This document shows, one piece after another, positions 26,161 to 34,531 of a stretch of DNA of 64,000 bases. The translations under genes were made by a program, and so were the position numbers. Source of the DNA: Achromobacter deleyi (GTDB lineage Bacteria; Pseudomonadota; Gammaproteobacteria; Burkholderiales; Burkholderiaceae_B); assembly GCF_016127315.1 (NCBI RefSeq), contig NZ_CP065997.1:5270001-5334000 (forward strand). Reading direction: 5' to 3'. The notes under the pieces are model-generated. The model saw only the letters and a program-made list of their open reading frames with translations, did not search any database and had not been told where the DNA came from. Each line of letters opens with the position of its first letter. Positions within the stretch are counted from its first letter, which is position 1.

Positions 26161-27852
26161 ATGAGAAAGTTTCTCAAAATCGTGGGCAGCCTGGTGGTGA
26201 CGGTGGTGGTCGCGGCCGCCCTGTTCCTGTACTGGCCCCTGCACCAACGTTCGGTCCCGGCAGCCGACAACGACAAGCCCCTGGACGCCGTGCTCGTCGG
26301 CGGCGGCATCATGAGCGTAACGCTCGCCACCTACCTGCAGGAGTTGCAGCCGGACTGGCGCGTCGAGCTCTTCGAACGCCTGGACGGCGTGGCCCTGGAA
26401 AGCTCCAACGGCTGGAACAACGCAGGCACCGGCCACTCGGGCTTCGCTGAATTGAACTACACCCCCGAGATGCCCGACGGCTCGGTCGACATCAAGCGGG
26501 CCGTCAACATTGCCGAACAGTTCGAGGTCTCGCGCCAGTTCTGGGCGCACCAGGTCAAGACCGGCCGCCTCGGCCAGCCGTCGGACTTCATCAACCCGAC
26601 CGGCCACATGAGCTTCGTGTGGGGCGATGACCGCATCGAATACCTGCGCAAGCGCCGCGACGCGCTGGTCAAGAGTCCGCTGTTCTACGGCATGGAATAC
26701 TCGACCGATGCGGCGCAAATCCGCCAGTGGGCGCCGCTGCTGATGGAAGGCCGCGACGCCAACCAGAAGGTCGCCGCCACCTACATGCCGCTGGGCACCG
26801 ACGTGAACTTCGGCGTCATCACCAACCAGCTGACCCAGGGCCTGCAACGCAATCCCAACTTCAAGCTGCAACTGCAGCACGAGGTCACCGCGCTGCGCCA
26901 GAACGACGACAAGACCTGGAACGTCACGGTCAAGGACCTGAAGACCAACCAGGAACGCACGGTGAAGTCGCGCTTCGTCTTCATCGGCGCGGGCGGCGCC
27001 TCGCTCAAGGTGCTGCAGCTGTCCGGCATTCCCGAATCAAAGAACTACGCCGGCTTCCCGGTGGGCGGCCAGTTCCTGGCCTTCGACGCGCCGGCCATCG
27101 CCGGCCGCCACGAGGTCAAGGCCTATGGCATGGCCGACACCGATTCGCCGCCGATGTCGGTGCCGCACCTGGACGCGCGCAAGCTCGACGGCAAGCCGGT
27201 GGTGCTGTTCGGCCCGTTCGCGCTGGCCACGACCAAGTTCCTCAAGCAAGGCTCGTCCTTCGACCTGTTCTCGTCGGTCAACCACAACAACGTCACCAGC
27301 ATGGTGGACGTGGGCCTGGAGAACCTGGACCTGGTCAAGTACCTGATCAACCAGGCGCAGTTGACCGATGCCGACCGCCACGCGCAGCTGCTCAAGTACT
27401 TCCCGCAGGCCAAGCCCGAGGACTGGCGCCTGGTGACGGCCGGCGAACGCGTCCAGGTCATCAAGCGCGATCCCGAGAAAGGCCCGATCCTGCAGTTCGG
27501 CACCGAAGTCGTGACCGACAAGGACAACACCATCGCCGCGCTGCTGGGCGCATCGCCGGGCGCCTCGACCTCGCCGCCCATCATGCTGAACCTGCTGGCC
27601 AAGGCCTTCCCCCAGCAGATGGAAGCGGGCTGGAAGACGCGCCTGAAGGAGATCATCCCGTCGTACGGCCAGAAGCTCAATGACAGCCCGGCGCTGACCA
27701 ATCAGATCCGCGCCATGACGAGCCAGGTGCTGCACCTGCCGTACGTGGAAGTGCCGGTGCCGGACGCGACGCCGGCCGCGGCGCCCGCGACCGGCGCGCC
27801 GGCCCAGCCGGCGCCAGGCCGCAACGCCAATACCGAGATGCAGGCGCTGTAA
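26161..27852 (+). CDS. mqo: Malate:quinone oxidoreductase
   Basis: This 563-residue flavoprotein oxidises L-malate to oxaloacetate and passes electrons to quinone at the inner membrane. It has the FAD motif VLVGGGIMS (G47-G49) and the family block [23 protein letters not shown], with later matches such as [15 protein letters not shown] and [13 protein letters not shown] predicted membrane helix at about 7-26 precedes the FAD domain, so the enzyme may be anchored rather than peripheral. An Ala/Pro-rich tail (from about residue 530) extends past the usual C-terminus. TAAGG lies 12 bases before the ATG. It stands alone, followed by a strong terminator. Confidence 0.96.
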   Translation: MRKFLKIVGSLVVTVVVAAALFLYWPLHQRSVPAADNDKPLDAVLVGGGIMSVTLATYLQELQPDWRVELFERLDGVALESSNGWNNAGTGHSGFAELNYTPEMPDGSVDIKRAVNIAEQFEVSRQFWAHQVKTGRLGQPSDFINPTGHMSFVWGDDRIEYLRKRRDALVKSPLFYGMEYSTDAAQIRQWAPLLMEGRDANQKVAATYMPLGTDVNFGVITNQLTQGLQRNPNFKLQLQHEVTALRQNDDKTWNVTVKDLKTNQERTVKSRFVFIGAGGASLKVLQLSGIPESKNYAGFPVGGQFLAFDAPAIAGRHEVKAYGMADTDSPPMSVPHLDARKLDGKPVVLFGPFALATTKFLKQGSSFDLFSSVNHNNVTSMVDVGLENLDLVKYLINQAQLTDADRHAQLLKYFPQAKPEDWRLVTAGERVQVIKRDPEKGPILQFGTEVVTDKDNTIAALLGASPGASTSPPIMLNLLAKAFPQQMEAGWKTRLKEIIPSYGQKLNDSPALTNQIRAMTSQVLHLPYVEVPVPDATPAAAPATGAPAQPAPGRNANTEMQAL

Positions 27853-27863
27853 CGGCCTGCCCC

Positions 27864-27892
27864 GCCCTCCCCGCGTGGGAGGGCTTTTTTTT
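27864..27892 (+). terminator. Rho-independent terminator of mqo
   Basis: GCCCTCCC and GGGAGGGC form perfect 8-bp arms around CGCGT, followed by eight T residues, 11 bp after the mqo stop. This is the strongest intrinsic terminator in the window. Confidence 0.92.
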
Positions 27893-27933
27893 GCGCGTCG
27901 GTCATTGTGCTAAGGTGCCCCATCGGCTATCGG

Positions 27934-28914
27934 ATGATGACAAGAAACATGCGCAATCCCCTGGCTCGCCCGCGGTGGCCCCTGGCCGCCGCCCTGTTGT
28001 CGCTGGCCCTGGCCGCCCTGGCCGGGCCGCTGCAGGCCCGCACCGTCTACAACGACAAGGGGCTGCGCGGCGAGGAAACCGACATCGGCTTCCAGGACTA
28101 CCAGGAAGGCAAGCGGCGCAACGCCAGCCAATACACCTTGACCTACCAGCGCCAGCCGCTCTGCGGCAAGGGCGTCAAGCTGGGCGAGCGTTTCCTGCCC
28201 GCGGACGATCCGCGCCGCGCGCGCGACTATTTCTGCGGCCCGGCCAAGGCCATCAACGCCAACGGCGTGCTGGCCTTCGTCACCCGCACGTCGGGCCACG
28301 GCAACCTGCTGTACCTGGACGTCGGCGGAGGCGATCTGCGCATTACCGACATTGCGGTGCAGAAGGAAGGCGACGGCGACAGCATCGGCGGCCTGGTGTT
28401 CCTGGACGCCGGCGAGCCCGGCTGGACGCGCTACGAAAACGGCTGGTACGAGACCACCCTGATCCGCCACGAACCGTTCCAGGTCGTGAAGCTGGGCCGC
28501 GGCCGCCTGCTGGATATCGACAACGGCGTGGCCTTCCTGCTGGTGCCGCGCGGCCAGGAGGTGCAGACCGTCAAGCCGGCCAGCGTGGGCCAGACGGCCA
28601 ATGGCACGCCGGTGGTGATCGCGGCCGAACTGCGCCAGCGGCCGACGGCGCTGCGGTTTCGCGCGGTGGACCTGAACAGCGGCCGCGAACTGGCCAGCGT
28701 GGCCGCGCCCGATGTCTGCCTGGAGGCGCCAACCATGGACTTCTGGGGCACCGGCGGTGCCACGTCGGCGCAGGTGCCCTACGCCGAGTTGGCCGCGTGG
28801 CGGGCGCGCAATCTGGCCTATGCGGCCGGCGCCAAGCCGTCGTTACGCCTGATGGCGGCCAACGAACTGCGCCCGGCGGCCAACTGCCAGCCGGATTGGC
28901 GGCCGGCGCGCTGA
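27934..28914 (+). CDS. Exported protein of unknown function
   Basis: I do not recognise the family. The product of about 326 residues has a basic start and a signal peptide with hydrophobic core around residues 15-35 and a likely cleavage after GPLQA. The mature part has three cysteines spread widely (QPLCGKG, RDYFCGP, DVCLE) and one near the end (AANCQPDW), consistent with disulfides in the periplasm. Several ATG codons (27934, 27937, 27949) could start it and none has a clear Shine-Dalgarno. It lies between the mqo terminator and the transporter gene and is probably its own unit. Confidence 0.72.
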   Translation: MMTRNMRNPLARPRWPLAAALLSLALAALAGPLQARTVYNDKGLRGEETDIGFQDYQEGKRRNASQYTLTYQRQPLCGKGVKLGERFLPADDPRRARDYFCGPAKAINANGVLAFVTRTSGHGNLLYLDVGGGDLRITDIAVQKEGDGDSIGGLVFLDAGEPGWTRYENGWYETTLIRHEPFQVVKLGRGRLLDIDNGVAFLLVPRGQEVQTVKPASVGQTANGTPVVIAAELRQRPTALRFRAVDLNSGRELASVAAPDVCLEAPTMDFWGTGGATSAQVPYAELAAWRARNLAYAAGAKPSLRLMAANELRPAANCQPDWRPAR

Positions 28915-29048
28915 CGCGCCACATCTGCCCTCGAGAACGCGGCGCGATCGCGCCGCACGACCGCGCCGCGCCATCCCCAACCGATACGCGCCGGACGGCC
29001 CCGTGCGCGCATCGTCGCTCAATATTAGGGTTTTCACTCATAAATTCG

Positions 29049-29073
29049 CTGAATTTCGCGGATAAGAATTCAG
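29049..29073. promoter_or_regulatory. LysR-type operator candidate upstream of the transporter-deacetylase operon
   Basis: CTGAATT and AATTCAG form perfect 7-bp arms separated by 11 bp, that is the T-N11-A form expected for LysR proteins. It lies in an AT-rich patch 74 bp before the transporter ATG, within the 232-bp gap 28915-29146. The LysR gene at 31556 is downstream in the same operon direction. Confidence 0.6.
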
Positions 29074-29146
29074 AATTTTTCTTATGGTGGGGGCGCGCGT
29101 ATAACGGTCTACGCAGCAACCTCAACCCACCTACAGAGAGAAAATC

Positions 29147-30472
29147 ATGAGGGGAAATTCCAAGACGGGCCACCAGCCGGTGCGCGCGTCGACCGCCGCT
29201 TTCATCGGCACGATGATCGAGTGGTATGACTTCTACATCTACGCCACCGCCGCCGCGCTGGTGTTCGGCAAACTGTTCTTCCCGTCGGCCACCGGCTTCT
29301 ACGGCACGCTGGCGGCCTTCGGCACCTTCGCGGTGGGCTTTTTCGCGCGGCCGCTGGGCGGCGCCCTGTTCGGCCACATCGGCGACCGCATCGGCCGCAA
29401 GAAATCGCTGGTCATCACGCTGTTGATGATGGGCACGGTGACGGTGCTGATCGGCCTGTTGCCCACCTATGCCTCGATCGGCTTCTGGGCGCCGGTGCTG
29501 CTGGTGCTGTTGCGCATCGTGCAGGGCGTGGCGGTGGGCGGCGAATGGGGCGGCGCGGTGCTGATGGCGGGCGAGCATTCGCCGGACAAGAGCCGCCGCA
29601 CCTTCTTCGCCTCGTTCGCGCAGCTGGGCAGCCCGGCCGGCCTGATCCTGTCGATGCTGATGTTCAAGCTGGTGACCGGCCTGGACGACGCCGCCTTCCT
29701 CAGCTGGGGCTGGCGCGTGCCGTTCCTGTTCTCGGCGGTGCTGCTGCTGGTGGGTTTCGTGATCCGCCTGAGCGTCAACGAGTCGCCCGATTTCCTCGAG
29801 GAAAAGCAGGCCCAGGCCAAGCGCGCCAAGCCGGCCCGGGCACCGCTGGCCCAGGTGCTGACCGGCGCGCCGCGCCTGCTGGCGCTGGCCGTGGGCGCCA
29901 ACGTGCTGGGCATTGCCGGGTTCTATTTCACCAGCACCTTCATGATCGCCTACACCACCCAGTACGTGGGCCTGAACCGCGCGGTCATCCTGGACTGCCT
30001 GCTGGTGGTGTCGATCATGCAGTTCTTCATCACGCCGCTGGCGGCGTATATCGCCGGCCGCGTGGGCAACCTGCGCTTCCTGGGCGCCACGGCGCTGGTG
30101 TCGGTCTTCACGCCCTACGCCATGTTCAACCTGGTGGACCTGGGATCGCTCGGCGCGATCACGCTGGGCATCGGCGTGGCGGTGCTGTTCATGGGCGCCT
30201 ATTATGCGGTGATCGCCGGCTTCGTCAGCGACAGCTTCCCCACCGCGATCCGCTATACCGGCATTTCCATGGCGTACCAGTTGTCGGGCGCCATCTTCGG
30301 CGGCCTGACGCCGATGCTGGGCACGGTGCTGGCCGAGAACTTCAAGGGCCAGTGGTGGCCGCTGGCGCTGCTGTTCTCGGCGATCTCGCTGCTTTCGCTG
30401 GTATCCGTGCTTTCGCTGGGCGCCTACCGCCAGCGCCATGTCCAATTCCAACCCGAGGCTCAACAAGCATGA
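29147..30472 (+). CDS. MHS family (MFS) metabolite:proton symporter
   Basis: The 441-residue inner-membrane protein has twelve predicted helices and MHS subfamily marks: FIGTMIEWYDFYIYATAAALVFG at helix 1, GHIGDRIGRKKSL between helices 2 and 3, and RIVQGVAVGGEWGGAVLM in helix 4. The family imports carboxylates, betaine, shikimate or amino acids with protons. The ATG at 29147 follows GAGAG. Its stop overlaps the ATG of the deacetylase gene (ATGA), so transport and deacetylation are coupled; an acetylated polyamine or other N-acetyl amine is the likely cargo (inference). Confidence 0.92.
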   Translation: MRGNSKTGHQPVRASTAAFIGTMIEWYDFYIYATAAALVFGKLFFPSATGFYGTLAAFGTFAVGFFARPLGGALFGHIGDRIGRKKSLVITLLMMGTVTVLIGLLPTYASIGFWAPVLLVLLRIVQGVAVGGEWGGAVLMAGEHSPDKSRRTFFASFAQLGSPAGLILSMLMFKLVTGLDDAAFLSWGWRVPFLFSAVLLLVGFVIRLSVNESPDFLEEKQAQAKRAKPARAPLAQVLTGAPRLLALAVGANVLGIAGFYFTSTFMIAYTTQYVGLNRAVILDCLLVVSIMQFFITPLAAYIAGRVGNLRFLGATALVSVFTPYAMFNLVDLGSLGAITLGIGVAVLFMGAYYAVIAGFVSDSFPTAIRYTGISMAYQLSGAIFGGLTPMLGTVLAENFKGQWWPLALLFSAISLLSLVSVLSLGAYRQRHVQFQPEAQQA

Positions 30473-31488
30473 AGGCGTACTTCCACGACGACCAGAAACT
30501 GCACCATCCGCAGACCTATTTCTCGCGCGGCAAGATGCGCACGCCGCAGGAAGTGCCGTCGCGCCTGGACGCGCTGGCGCACGCCGCGCGCGCCCTGGGC
30601 TTCGACGTGCAGGCGCCGGCCGACCACGGCGGCGCCGCGCTCGAGGCGGTGCACACGCCCGCCTACCTGCGCTTCCTGCAGAACGCCCACGCCGACTGGA
30701 AGAAACTGCCCGAGGACTGGGGCGACGAAGTCGTCTCCAACGTCTTCGTGCGCGAGCCCAATGCGCTGCGCGGCGTGCTGGCGCAGGCCGCCCGCTACCT
30801 GGCCGACGGCAGTTGCCCGGTGGGGCCGCACACCTGGCATTCGGCCTACTGGTCGGCGCAATGCGCCATTGCCGGCGCCGACCGCATCGCGGCCGGCGAC
30901 CGCCATGCCTACGCCATCTGCCGTCCGCCCGGCCACCATGCGCGCCGCGACGCCGCCGGCGGCTTCTGTTACCTGAACAACGCCGCCATCGCCGCGCAGC
31001 GCCTGCGCGACACGTTCGGCCGCGTCGCCATCCTGGACACCGACATGCACCACGGCCAGGGCATCCAGGACATCTTCTACGAGCGCAGCGACGTGCTGTA
31101 CGTCTCGATCCACGGCGACCCCGAGAATTTCTATCCCGTGGTGGCCGGTTTCGAGGACGAGCGCGGCGCGGGGGACGGCTACGGCTACAACCTCAACCTG
31201 CCGATGCCGCACGGTTCGCCCGAGTCGGTGTTCTTCGACCGGCTGCGCGAGGCGCGCGCCGCGATCGAGCAGTTCCGGCCCGACGCGCTGGTGCTGTCGC
31301 TGGGCTTCGACATCTTCGAGAAGGATCCGCAGGCCATGGTGGCGGTCACGGAAGACGGCTTCGAACGGCTCGGCCGCGAGGTCGCCGGCCTGAAGCTGCC
31401 GACCTTGATCGTGCAGGAAGGCGGCTACTATATCGAGGGCTTGGAATCCAACGCAGCGCGTTTCTTCGCGGGGCTGGCCGGCGCCTGA
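30469..31488 (+). CDS. Histone-deacetylase-family amidohydrolase, acetylpolyamine amidohydrolase type
   Basis: The 339-residue length matches the 341-residue Mycoplana acetylpolyamine amidohydrolase. The catalytic His156-His157 pair (PPGHHARRD), zinc ligands Asp192, His194 (DTDMHHGQG) and Asp281 (GFDIFEKDP), and Tyr321 (EGGYY) are all present. The reaction is removal of an acetyl group from a small acetylated amine in the cytoplasm. It overlaps the transporter gene by ATGA and precedes a LysR regulator by 67 bp, so the three genes form one functional unit. Which acetylated amine is used is not determined by the sequence. Confidence 0.92.
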   Translation: MKAYFHDDQKLHHPQTYFSRGKMRTPQEVPSRLDALAHAARALGFDVQAPADHGGAALEAVHTPAYLRFLQNAHADWKKLPEDWGDEVVSNVFVREPNALRGVLAQAARYLADGSCPVGPHTWHSAYWSAQCAIAGADRIAAGDRHAYAICRPPGHHARRDAAGGFCYLNNAAIAAQRLRDTFGRVAILDTDMHHGQGIQDIFYERSDVLYVSIHGDPENFYPVVAGFEDERGAGDGYGYNLNLPMPHGSPESVFFDRLREARAAIEQFRPDALVLSLGFDIFEKDPQAMVAVTEDGFERLGREVAGLKLPTLIVQEGGYYIEGLESNAARFFAGLAGA

Positions 31489-31555
31489 ATCCAGGCGTGG
31501 GGCCGCGGCGGCGGGCGCCGGCCCGCCCCTTTCGCAGCCATCGTCCCGGCCCCCC

Positions 31556-32527
31556 ATGCCCTCTGCCCCCGCCCGCCCCGCCAATACCCACTCGCTCGCG
31601 CCCGAGCGCATGGACTGGAACCTGCTGCGCACCTTCATGTTCGTGGTGCAGGCGCGCGGCGTGGGCCGGGCGGCACAGGCCTTGCACCTGAGCCAACCGG
31701 CGGTCAGCCAGGCGCTCAAGCGGCTCGAGGACGCGGTCGGCGGCATGCTGCTGCACCGCCGCAACGGCGAATTCCGCCTGACCGGCCTGGGCGAGGAAAT
31801 CTACGCCGTCGCCCGCGACATGTACGGCACCATGGCGCGCATCGAGACCGCCGCCGCGCAGGACAAGGACGAGGTCGCCGGCACGCTGCGGCTGCTGGTC
31901 ATGAGCCGCATCCAGAGCGCGGCCTACGACGACTTCCTGGCGGACTTCCACCAGCGCCATCCCCAGATCGAGTTCCATATCGAGGTGCTGCCCAGCGCCG
32001 ACATCCTGGACGCGCTGTCCAAGCGCGTGCCGGCGCTGGGCCTGTGCCTGTGCCGCAAGCCGGTCGAGGCGCTGGAGCGCCGGCTGTTCCTGCGCCACCA
32101 CTACGCGGTGGTGTGCGGCCGCCGCCATCCGCTGTTCTCGCGGCCCCGGGTCGGGATCGAGGACCTGATGGACCAGAATTTCGTCTGCTTCGCCAGCGAC
32201 CAGATCGGCGACACGCTGTCGCCGCTGACCATCTTCCGCGACGAGCAGGGGTTCACCGGGCGCATCGTCGGCACCTCGCCGCACATCGAGGAGGTGCGGC
32301 GCATGGTGGTGGCCGGCATCGGCCTGAGCTTCCTGCCCGAGCACCTGATCGTGCCGGACGTGGTCAACGGCGAGCTGCGGCGCCTGCCGCCCAACGAAAG
32401 CGTGGCCGAGATCGACGTGTTCCTGACCTGGCACCGGCAGCGCAAGCTGAGCGCGGTCGAAATGGCCTATCTGGCCGCGTTCGAGCGTTTCCTGGAGCGC
32501 ACGCCGCTGGCCGCCCGCGCACGCTGA
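31556..32527 (+). CDS. LysR family transcriptional regulator
   Basis: The 323-residue protein has an N-terminal LysR domain starting at about residue 19 (MDWNLLRTFMFVVQARGVGRAAQALHLSQPAVSQALK, cited by LSQPAVSQALK) and a two-lobed effector domain. An ATG at 31610 in front of MDWNLL is an alternative start. It is co-directional with the transporter and deacetylase, so it probably controls them through the site at 29049-29073. Confidence 0.9.
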   Translation: MPSAPARPANTHSLAPERMDWNLLRTFMFVVQARGVGRAAQALHLSQPAVSQALKRLEDAVGGMLLHRRNGEFRLTGLGEEIYAVARDMYGTMARIETAAAQDKDEVAGTLRLLVMSRIQSAAYDDFLADFHQRHPQIEFHIEVLPSADILDALSKRVPALGLCLCRKPVEALERRLFLRHHYAVVCGRRHPLFSRPRVGIEDLMDQNFVCFASDQIGDTLSPLTIFRDEQGFTGRIVGTSPHIEEVRRMVVAGIGLSFLPEHLIVPDVVNGELRRLPPNESVAEIDVFLTWHRQRKLSAVEMAYLAAFERFLERTPLAARAR

Positions 32528-32656
32528 GGCCGTGGCGCCGCACCCCGGGCCGGCCACGGCCTGCCCCGTTCGATTACCGGCAAGATAACCCTGCCCGGCG
32601 GCCCCGGTTCTGGCGATAATGATCGTTCCCCATCGCTTCGCCACCTGAGGACGCAC

Positions 32657-33280
32657 ATGTCTCGTTGGACCTTCTACACCGCGCCGGGCACCTGCGCCCT
32701 GGCCACCCATATCGCCCTGCATGAAGCCGGCGCCGACTTCGAGGTCGTGAAGCTGGACTTCAGCGCCGGACAGCAGCAAAGCCCCGAATACCTGCGCGTC
32801 AATCCCAAGGGCCGGGTGCCGGCGCTGGCCACCGAGCATGGCGTCCTGACCGAAACGCCGGCGCTGCTGGCCTTCGTGGCGCAGTCCTTTCCCCAGGCCG
32901 GCCTGGCGCCGCTGGGCGACGCCTACGCCTTCGCGCGCCTGCAGGAACTGAACAGCTACCTGGCGTCCACCGCCCACGTGGCGCACGCGCACAAGCGGCG
33001 CGGCGCGCGCTGGGCCGACGACCCGGCCGCGCATGAAGCCATGCGCGCCAAAGTGCCCGAGACCATGACGACCTGCGCCGCCTACCTGGAATCGCAGATC
33101 GCCGGGCCGTGGGCGCTGGGCGAGCAGTTCAGCGTGGCCGACGCCTATCTCTACACCATCGGCAGCTGGCTGGAGGGCGACGGCGTCGACCTGGCGCGTT
33201 TCCCCAAGCTGGGCGCCTACCTGGCGCGGGTCGCGGCGCGGCCGGCGGTGCAGCGTGCGCTGGCCGACGCCAGCCAGTGA
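32657..33280 (+). CDS. Glutathione S-transferase, beta class-like
   Basis: The 207-residue protein has the bacterial beta-class GST N-terminus TAPGTCALATHIALHEAG with the key Cys13, a thioredoxin-like domain ending around VPALATEHGVLTETPALL (cis-Pro and substrate Glu-Ser/Thr motif), and an all-helical C-terminal domain with FSVADAYLYTI. It conjugates or reduces electrophiles with glutathione in the cytoplasm. AGG precedes the ATG by about 8 bases. It is a single gene with its own upstream gap and converges on the DUF6389-like gene. Confidence 0.92.
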   Translation: MSRWTFYTAPGTCALATHIALHEAGADFEVVKLDFSAGQQQSPEYLRVNPKGRVPALATEHGVLTETPALLAFVAQSFPQAGLAPLGDAYAFARLQELNSYLASTAHVAHAHKRRGARWADDPAAHEAMRAKVPETMTTCAAYLESQIAGPWALGEQFSVADAYLYTIGSWLEGDGVDLARFPKLGAYLARVAARPAVQRALADASQ

Positions 33281-33299
33281 CGCGCTGAGCGATCCGGCC

Positions 33300-33323
33300 C
33301 CGGCCGGATTCCCTGGCGGCCGG
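33300..33323. terminator. Hairpin between convergent genes
   Basis: CCGGCCG and CGGCCGG form 7-bp perfect arms around 10 bases between the ends of the GST gene and the convergent small gene. No T-run follows on either strand; it may serve as a weak bidirectional stop. Confidence 0.35.
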
Positions 33324-33352
33324 ACCGTCACATGGCGGCCCGGGTCGTGGCT

Positions 33353-33811
33353 TCAGCGCGCCGCGTCCGCCGCCAGGCTGCGCGGCGTGGTCGTGCCGTA
33401 CTCCTCGTCCGCATAGATGCAGGCCGGCAAGGGCGACACAGAGCGGCCGCCCTGCTGCCACAGCGCTTCGAGCCAATCGGCCGCGGTGTCGGCAATGGCG
33501 TCCTGCACGCAGAAGCCGGGCTCGCGCCCGAACAGCGGCACCTTCGGTGACACGCCCTCTTCGCCGTGCACCACGTCGAACAGATGCCGATAGCCGTCGA
33601 TGGCCTTGTTCAGCACGTACAGGTCGGGGCCGTCCAGGCCGATGACGATGGAAAACGTCCCTTCGCCGTCCTGGTCCGGAAAGATGCCGAACTGGATCTC
33701 GCGCGCCTTCTCGGGCAGGCGCGGAAACAGCTCCCGCAGGGTGCGCAGCGCGCCGTCGGTGTGGGCATCGAGCACGCGCCGCAGCGCTGCCTGGTAGTCT
33801 TGTTGGTTCAT
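33353..33811 (-). CDS. Small conserved protein (DUF6389-like)
   Basis: The 152-residue soluble protein has an N-terminal helical part (YQAALRRVLDAHTDGALRTL) then a DQDGEGTFSIVIGLDGPDLYVLNKAI segment that I associate with DUF6389; the assignment is from memory and not certain. It has no signal peptide or catalytic motif that I can read. It is divergent from the GbsR/MarR gene with the 38-bp palindrome between them, 25 bp from its start, so it is very likely under that regulator. Confidence 0.75.
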   Translation of the reverse strand: MNQQDYQAALRRVLDAHTDGALRTLRELFPRLPEKAREIQFGIFPDQDGEGTFSIVIGLDGPDLYVLNKAIDGYRHLFDVVHGEEGVSPKVPLFGREPGFCVQDAIADTAADWLEALWQQGGRSVSPLPACIYADEEYGTTTPRSLAADAAR

Positions 33812-33836
33812 GGCGCCAGCTTAGCGGATCGAATCT

Positions 33837-33874
33837 ATTTCTGTTATTTCTGTCTTGACAGAAATAACAGAAAT
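33837..33874. promoter_or_regulatory. 38-bp perfect palindromic operator of the GbsR/MarR regulator
   Basis: ATTTCTGTTATTTCTGTC and its exact reverse complement flank a TT centre. Inside each arm the heptamer TTTCTGT appears twice, so the site holds four half-sites. It lies 15 bp from the regulator ATG and 25 bp from the divergent gene, covering both promoters. A related site is at 34461. Confidence 0.88.
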
Positions 33875-33889
33875 ACCTACAGTGGCCGC

Positions 33890-34420
33890 ATGACACTCAC
33901 ACCGATCGCCGAACGCTTCATCCTCCACTGGGGCGAAATGGGCTCGCGCTGGGGCGTGAACCGCACCGTCGCGCAGATCCACGCCCTGCTCTACCTGCTG
34001 GGCCGCCCCGTGCCCGCCGAGGAAATCGCCGAGACCCTGGGCGTGGCGCGCTCGAACGTCAGCAACAGCCTCAAGGAATTGCAGGCCTGGCGCCTGGCCC
34101 GGGTGGTGCACGTCATGGACGACCGGCGCGACCACTTCGAGACCTCCACCGACATCTGGGAGCTGTTCAAGCTGATCGTCGAGGGCCGGCGCCAGCGCGA
34201 GATCGATCCCACGCTGACCATGCTGCGCGACACGCTGGCCAGCCCCGAAATGGCCGACGAGACCCCGCTGACCGCGCAGCGCGTGCGCGAAACGCTGGAT
34301 TTCCTCGAGATCCTCACCACCTGGTCGGATGAAATGCTGCGCATGAAACCGGAGACCCTGATGAAGACGCTCGGCGTGGGCGCGAAGATCAGCAAGACGA
34401 TGCGGCGCACCAAGGGCTGA
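33890..34420 (+). CDS. GbsR/MarR family transcriptional regulator
   Basis: The 176-residue protein has the GbsR-type winged helix: an N-terminal helix with FILHWGEMGSRWGVNRTVAQIHALLYL, then AEEIAETLGVARSNVSNSLKELQAWRL as HTH and a wing with VVHVMDDRRDHFE. GbsR proteins are dimeric repressors of osmolyte or membrane-stress genes. The ATG at 33890 is chosen since the frame upstream is the antisense of the divergent gene. The 38-bp palindrome lies directly before it and a second site lies after its terminator, so it most likely represses itself and both neighbours. Confidence 0.92.
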   Translation: MTLTPIAERFILHWGEMGSRWGVNRTVAQIHALLYLLGRPVPAEEIAETLGVARSNVSNSLKELQAWRLARVVHVMDDRRDHFETSTDIWELFKLIVEGRRQREIDPTLTMLRDTLASPEMADETPLTAQRVRETLDFLEILTTWSDEMLRMKPETLMKTLGVGAKISKTMRRTKG

Positions 34421-34427
34421 CGGCACG

Positions 34428-34453
34428 GCGGGACCGGGTTCCCGCTTTTTTTT
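34428..34453 (+). terminator. Rho-independent terminator of the GbsR/MarR gene
   Basis: GCGGGA and TCCCGC form 6-bp arms around CCGGGT, followed by eight T residues, 8 bp after the stop. It separates the regulator from the downstream operon. Confidence 0.88.
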
Positions 34454-34460
34454 GGCTTCT

Positions 34461-34491
34461 ATATTTCTGTCTATACAGAAATATCAGAAAT
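34461..34491. promoter_or_regulatory. Second GbsR/MarR operator
   Basis: ATATTTCTGT and ACAGAAATAT form perfect 10-bp arms around CTAT, with an extra half-site CAGAAAT directly after. The TTTCTGT/ACAGAAA heptamer is the same as in the palindrome at 33837. It lies 48 bp before the SDR-DoxX gene. Confidence 0.82.
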
Positions 34492-34531
34492 AAAAGAATC
34501 GAACAATGAAGACCCACGGAGGGCGGAATCC

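Noticed and set aside
28571..30466. Open frame of 631 codons on the minus strand
   Set aside because: It lies antisense to the exported unknown and MHS transporter, has no family likeness, and has Gln/His/Arg-biased composition.
32657..33280. GST as maleylpyruvate isomerase of the aromatic pathway
   Set aside because: It lies 8 kb from the aromatic operon, has its own unit, and has the Cys-containing beta-class N-terminus rather than the zeta-class motif.
31346..33331. Open frame of 661 codons on the minus strand
   Set aside because: It crosses the LysR and GST genes in antisense and lacks any domain likeness.
33837..33874. 38-bp palindrome as a terminator
   Set aside because: It lies between divergent start codons, has no T-run, and shares half-sites with the site at 34461, all of which favour an operator.
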